Source: Kiritimatiellia bacterium
GTDB taxonomy: Bacteria > Verrucomicrobiota > Kiritimatiellia > UBA8416
Assembly (NCBI GenBank): GCA_007126175.1
Contig: SLBU01000016.1
Location: 1 to 7,928, forward strand
Length of the DNA: 7,928 nucleotides
Reading direction: 5' to 3'
This document shows, piece after piece, positions 7,639-7,928 of the stretch; position 1 is the first letter of the stretch; each line of letters starts with the position of its first letter. The position numbers were made by a program, and so were the translations under genes. The notes beneath the pieces are model-generated. The model saw only the letters and a list, made by a program, of their open reading frames with translations. It was not told the origin of the DNA and did not search any database.

Positions 7639-7928
7639 ATGAAAACGTTGCAACGTACGATTGCCTGTCTTTTTTTAACGGTGTTGGTCGCTCCCGCACT
7701 AGCTACTTCAGCAGGCCTGGCGCCCTATACGGATAACCCGCTCGTCGAATTTCTTGCACGCCAGCGTTATCATGTGGTACTGGGGCTGCAAGCCGATACT
7801 GCCAGCAACGATCACGACGCCTTGACCTTGATCGGCGGCATCGGGTACTACCCCATCGAGCAACTCGCCGTTGGTGCCTATGCATCGGTACGTAACTCCG
7901 ATCGTCTGTATCCCTATCGCATGAAACA
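7639..7928 (+). CDS. Exported, probably outer-membrane beta-barrel-like protein (N-terminal part)
   Basis: The gene starts with ATG 7639 and runs off the right edge after 96 codons, so the family cannot be named. The N-terminus has a classical Sec signal peptide: MKTLQR, a hydrophobic core at about 8-18, then PALA with likely signal peptidase I cleavage after A22. The mature part includes YHVVLGLQADTASN, then LTLIGGIGYYPIEQLAVGAY and ASVRNSDRLYPY. This has the alternating hydrophobic/polar, glycine- and tyrosine-rich pattern of short antiparallel strands joined by turns, as in OmpX/OmpW-like barrels. I infer a periplasmic or outer-membrane location; no specific motif proves it. The frame is also open upstream to ATG 7540, adding 33 residues, but that extension would bury the signal peptide and spans the likely promoter. 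The gene has its own promoter region and is not obviously part of the upstream operon. Confidence 0.7.
   Translation, partial: MKTLQRTIACLFLTVLVAPALATSAGLAPYTDNPLVEFLARQRYHVVLGLQADTASNDHDALTLIGGIGYYPIEQLAVGAYASVRNSDRLYPYRMK

Overview
The window reads as chromosomal DNA from a G+C-rich, probably Gram-negative bacterium. Most of it is metabolic or envelope housekeeping, and I see no phage, transposase, CRISPR or tRNA/rRNA gene. The Gram-negative reading rests on the single-chain glycine decarboxylase GcvP and on a secreted, outer-membrane-like protein at the right edge. The tandem TTGAAAC-type repeats in one intergenic gap vaguely suggest an environmental or PVC-like lineage, but the taxon cannot be fixed from this sequence.

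Layout: (1) Positions 1-1130, minus strand, hold most of a thymidine/pyrimidine-nucleoside phosphorylase whose C-terminus lies beyond the left edge. (2) A 162-bp divergent gap follows, rich in small hairpins and a tandem heptamer. (3) Positions 1293-2249, plus strand, hold an AEC-family (auxin efflux carrier-like) permease. (4) A 194-bp gap with weak promoter-like signals precedes the glycine cleavage genes. (5) gcvT (2444-3568) and full-length gcvP (3586-6414) are 17 bp apart and clearly co-transcribed. (6) A GT4-like glycosyltransferase (6407-7438) overlaps the end of gcvP by 8 bp. (7) A 200-bp gap carries a long imperfect inverted repeat and a plausible sigma70-type promoter. (8) From 7639 to the right edge is the start of an exported, beta-barrel-like protein.

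How the genes work together: GcvP decarboxylates glycine onto the lipoyl arm of the H protein. GcvT then releases ammonia and passes the one-carbon unit to tetrahydrofolate. The lipoyl carrier gcvH, commonly found between gcvT and gcvP, is absent here and must be encoded elsewhere. The glycosyltransferase has no obvious metabolic link to glycine cleavage, and its overlap with gcvP looks like operon packing or translational coupling. The phosphorylase (nucleoside salvage) and the AEC permease (small organic anion transport) are divergent and need not be related.

I did not find a convincing previously undescribed system. The items most worth a second look are the repeat-bearing gap at 1194-1286, the gcvP/glycosyltransferase overlap with no gcvH, and the nested inverted repeat at 7453-7506.
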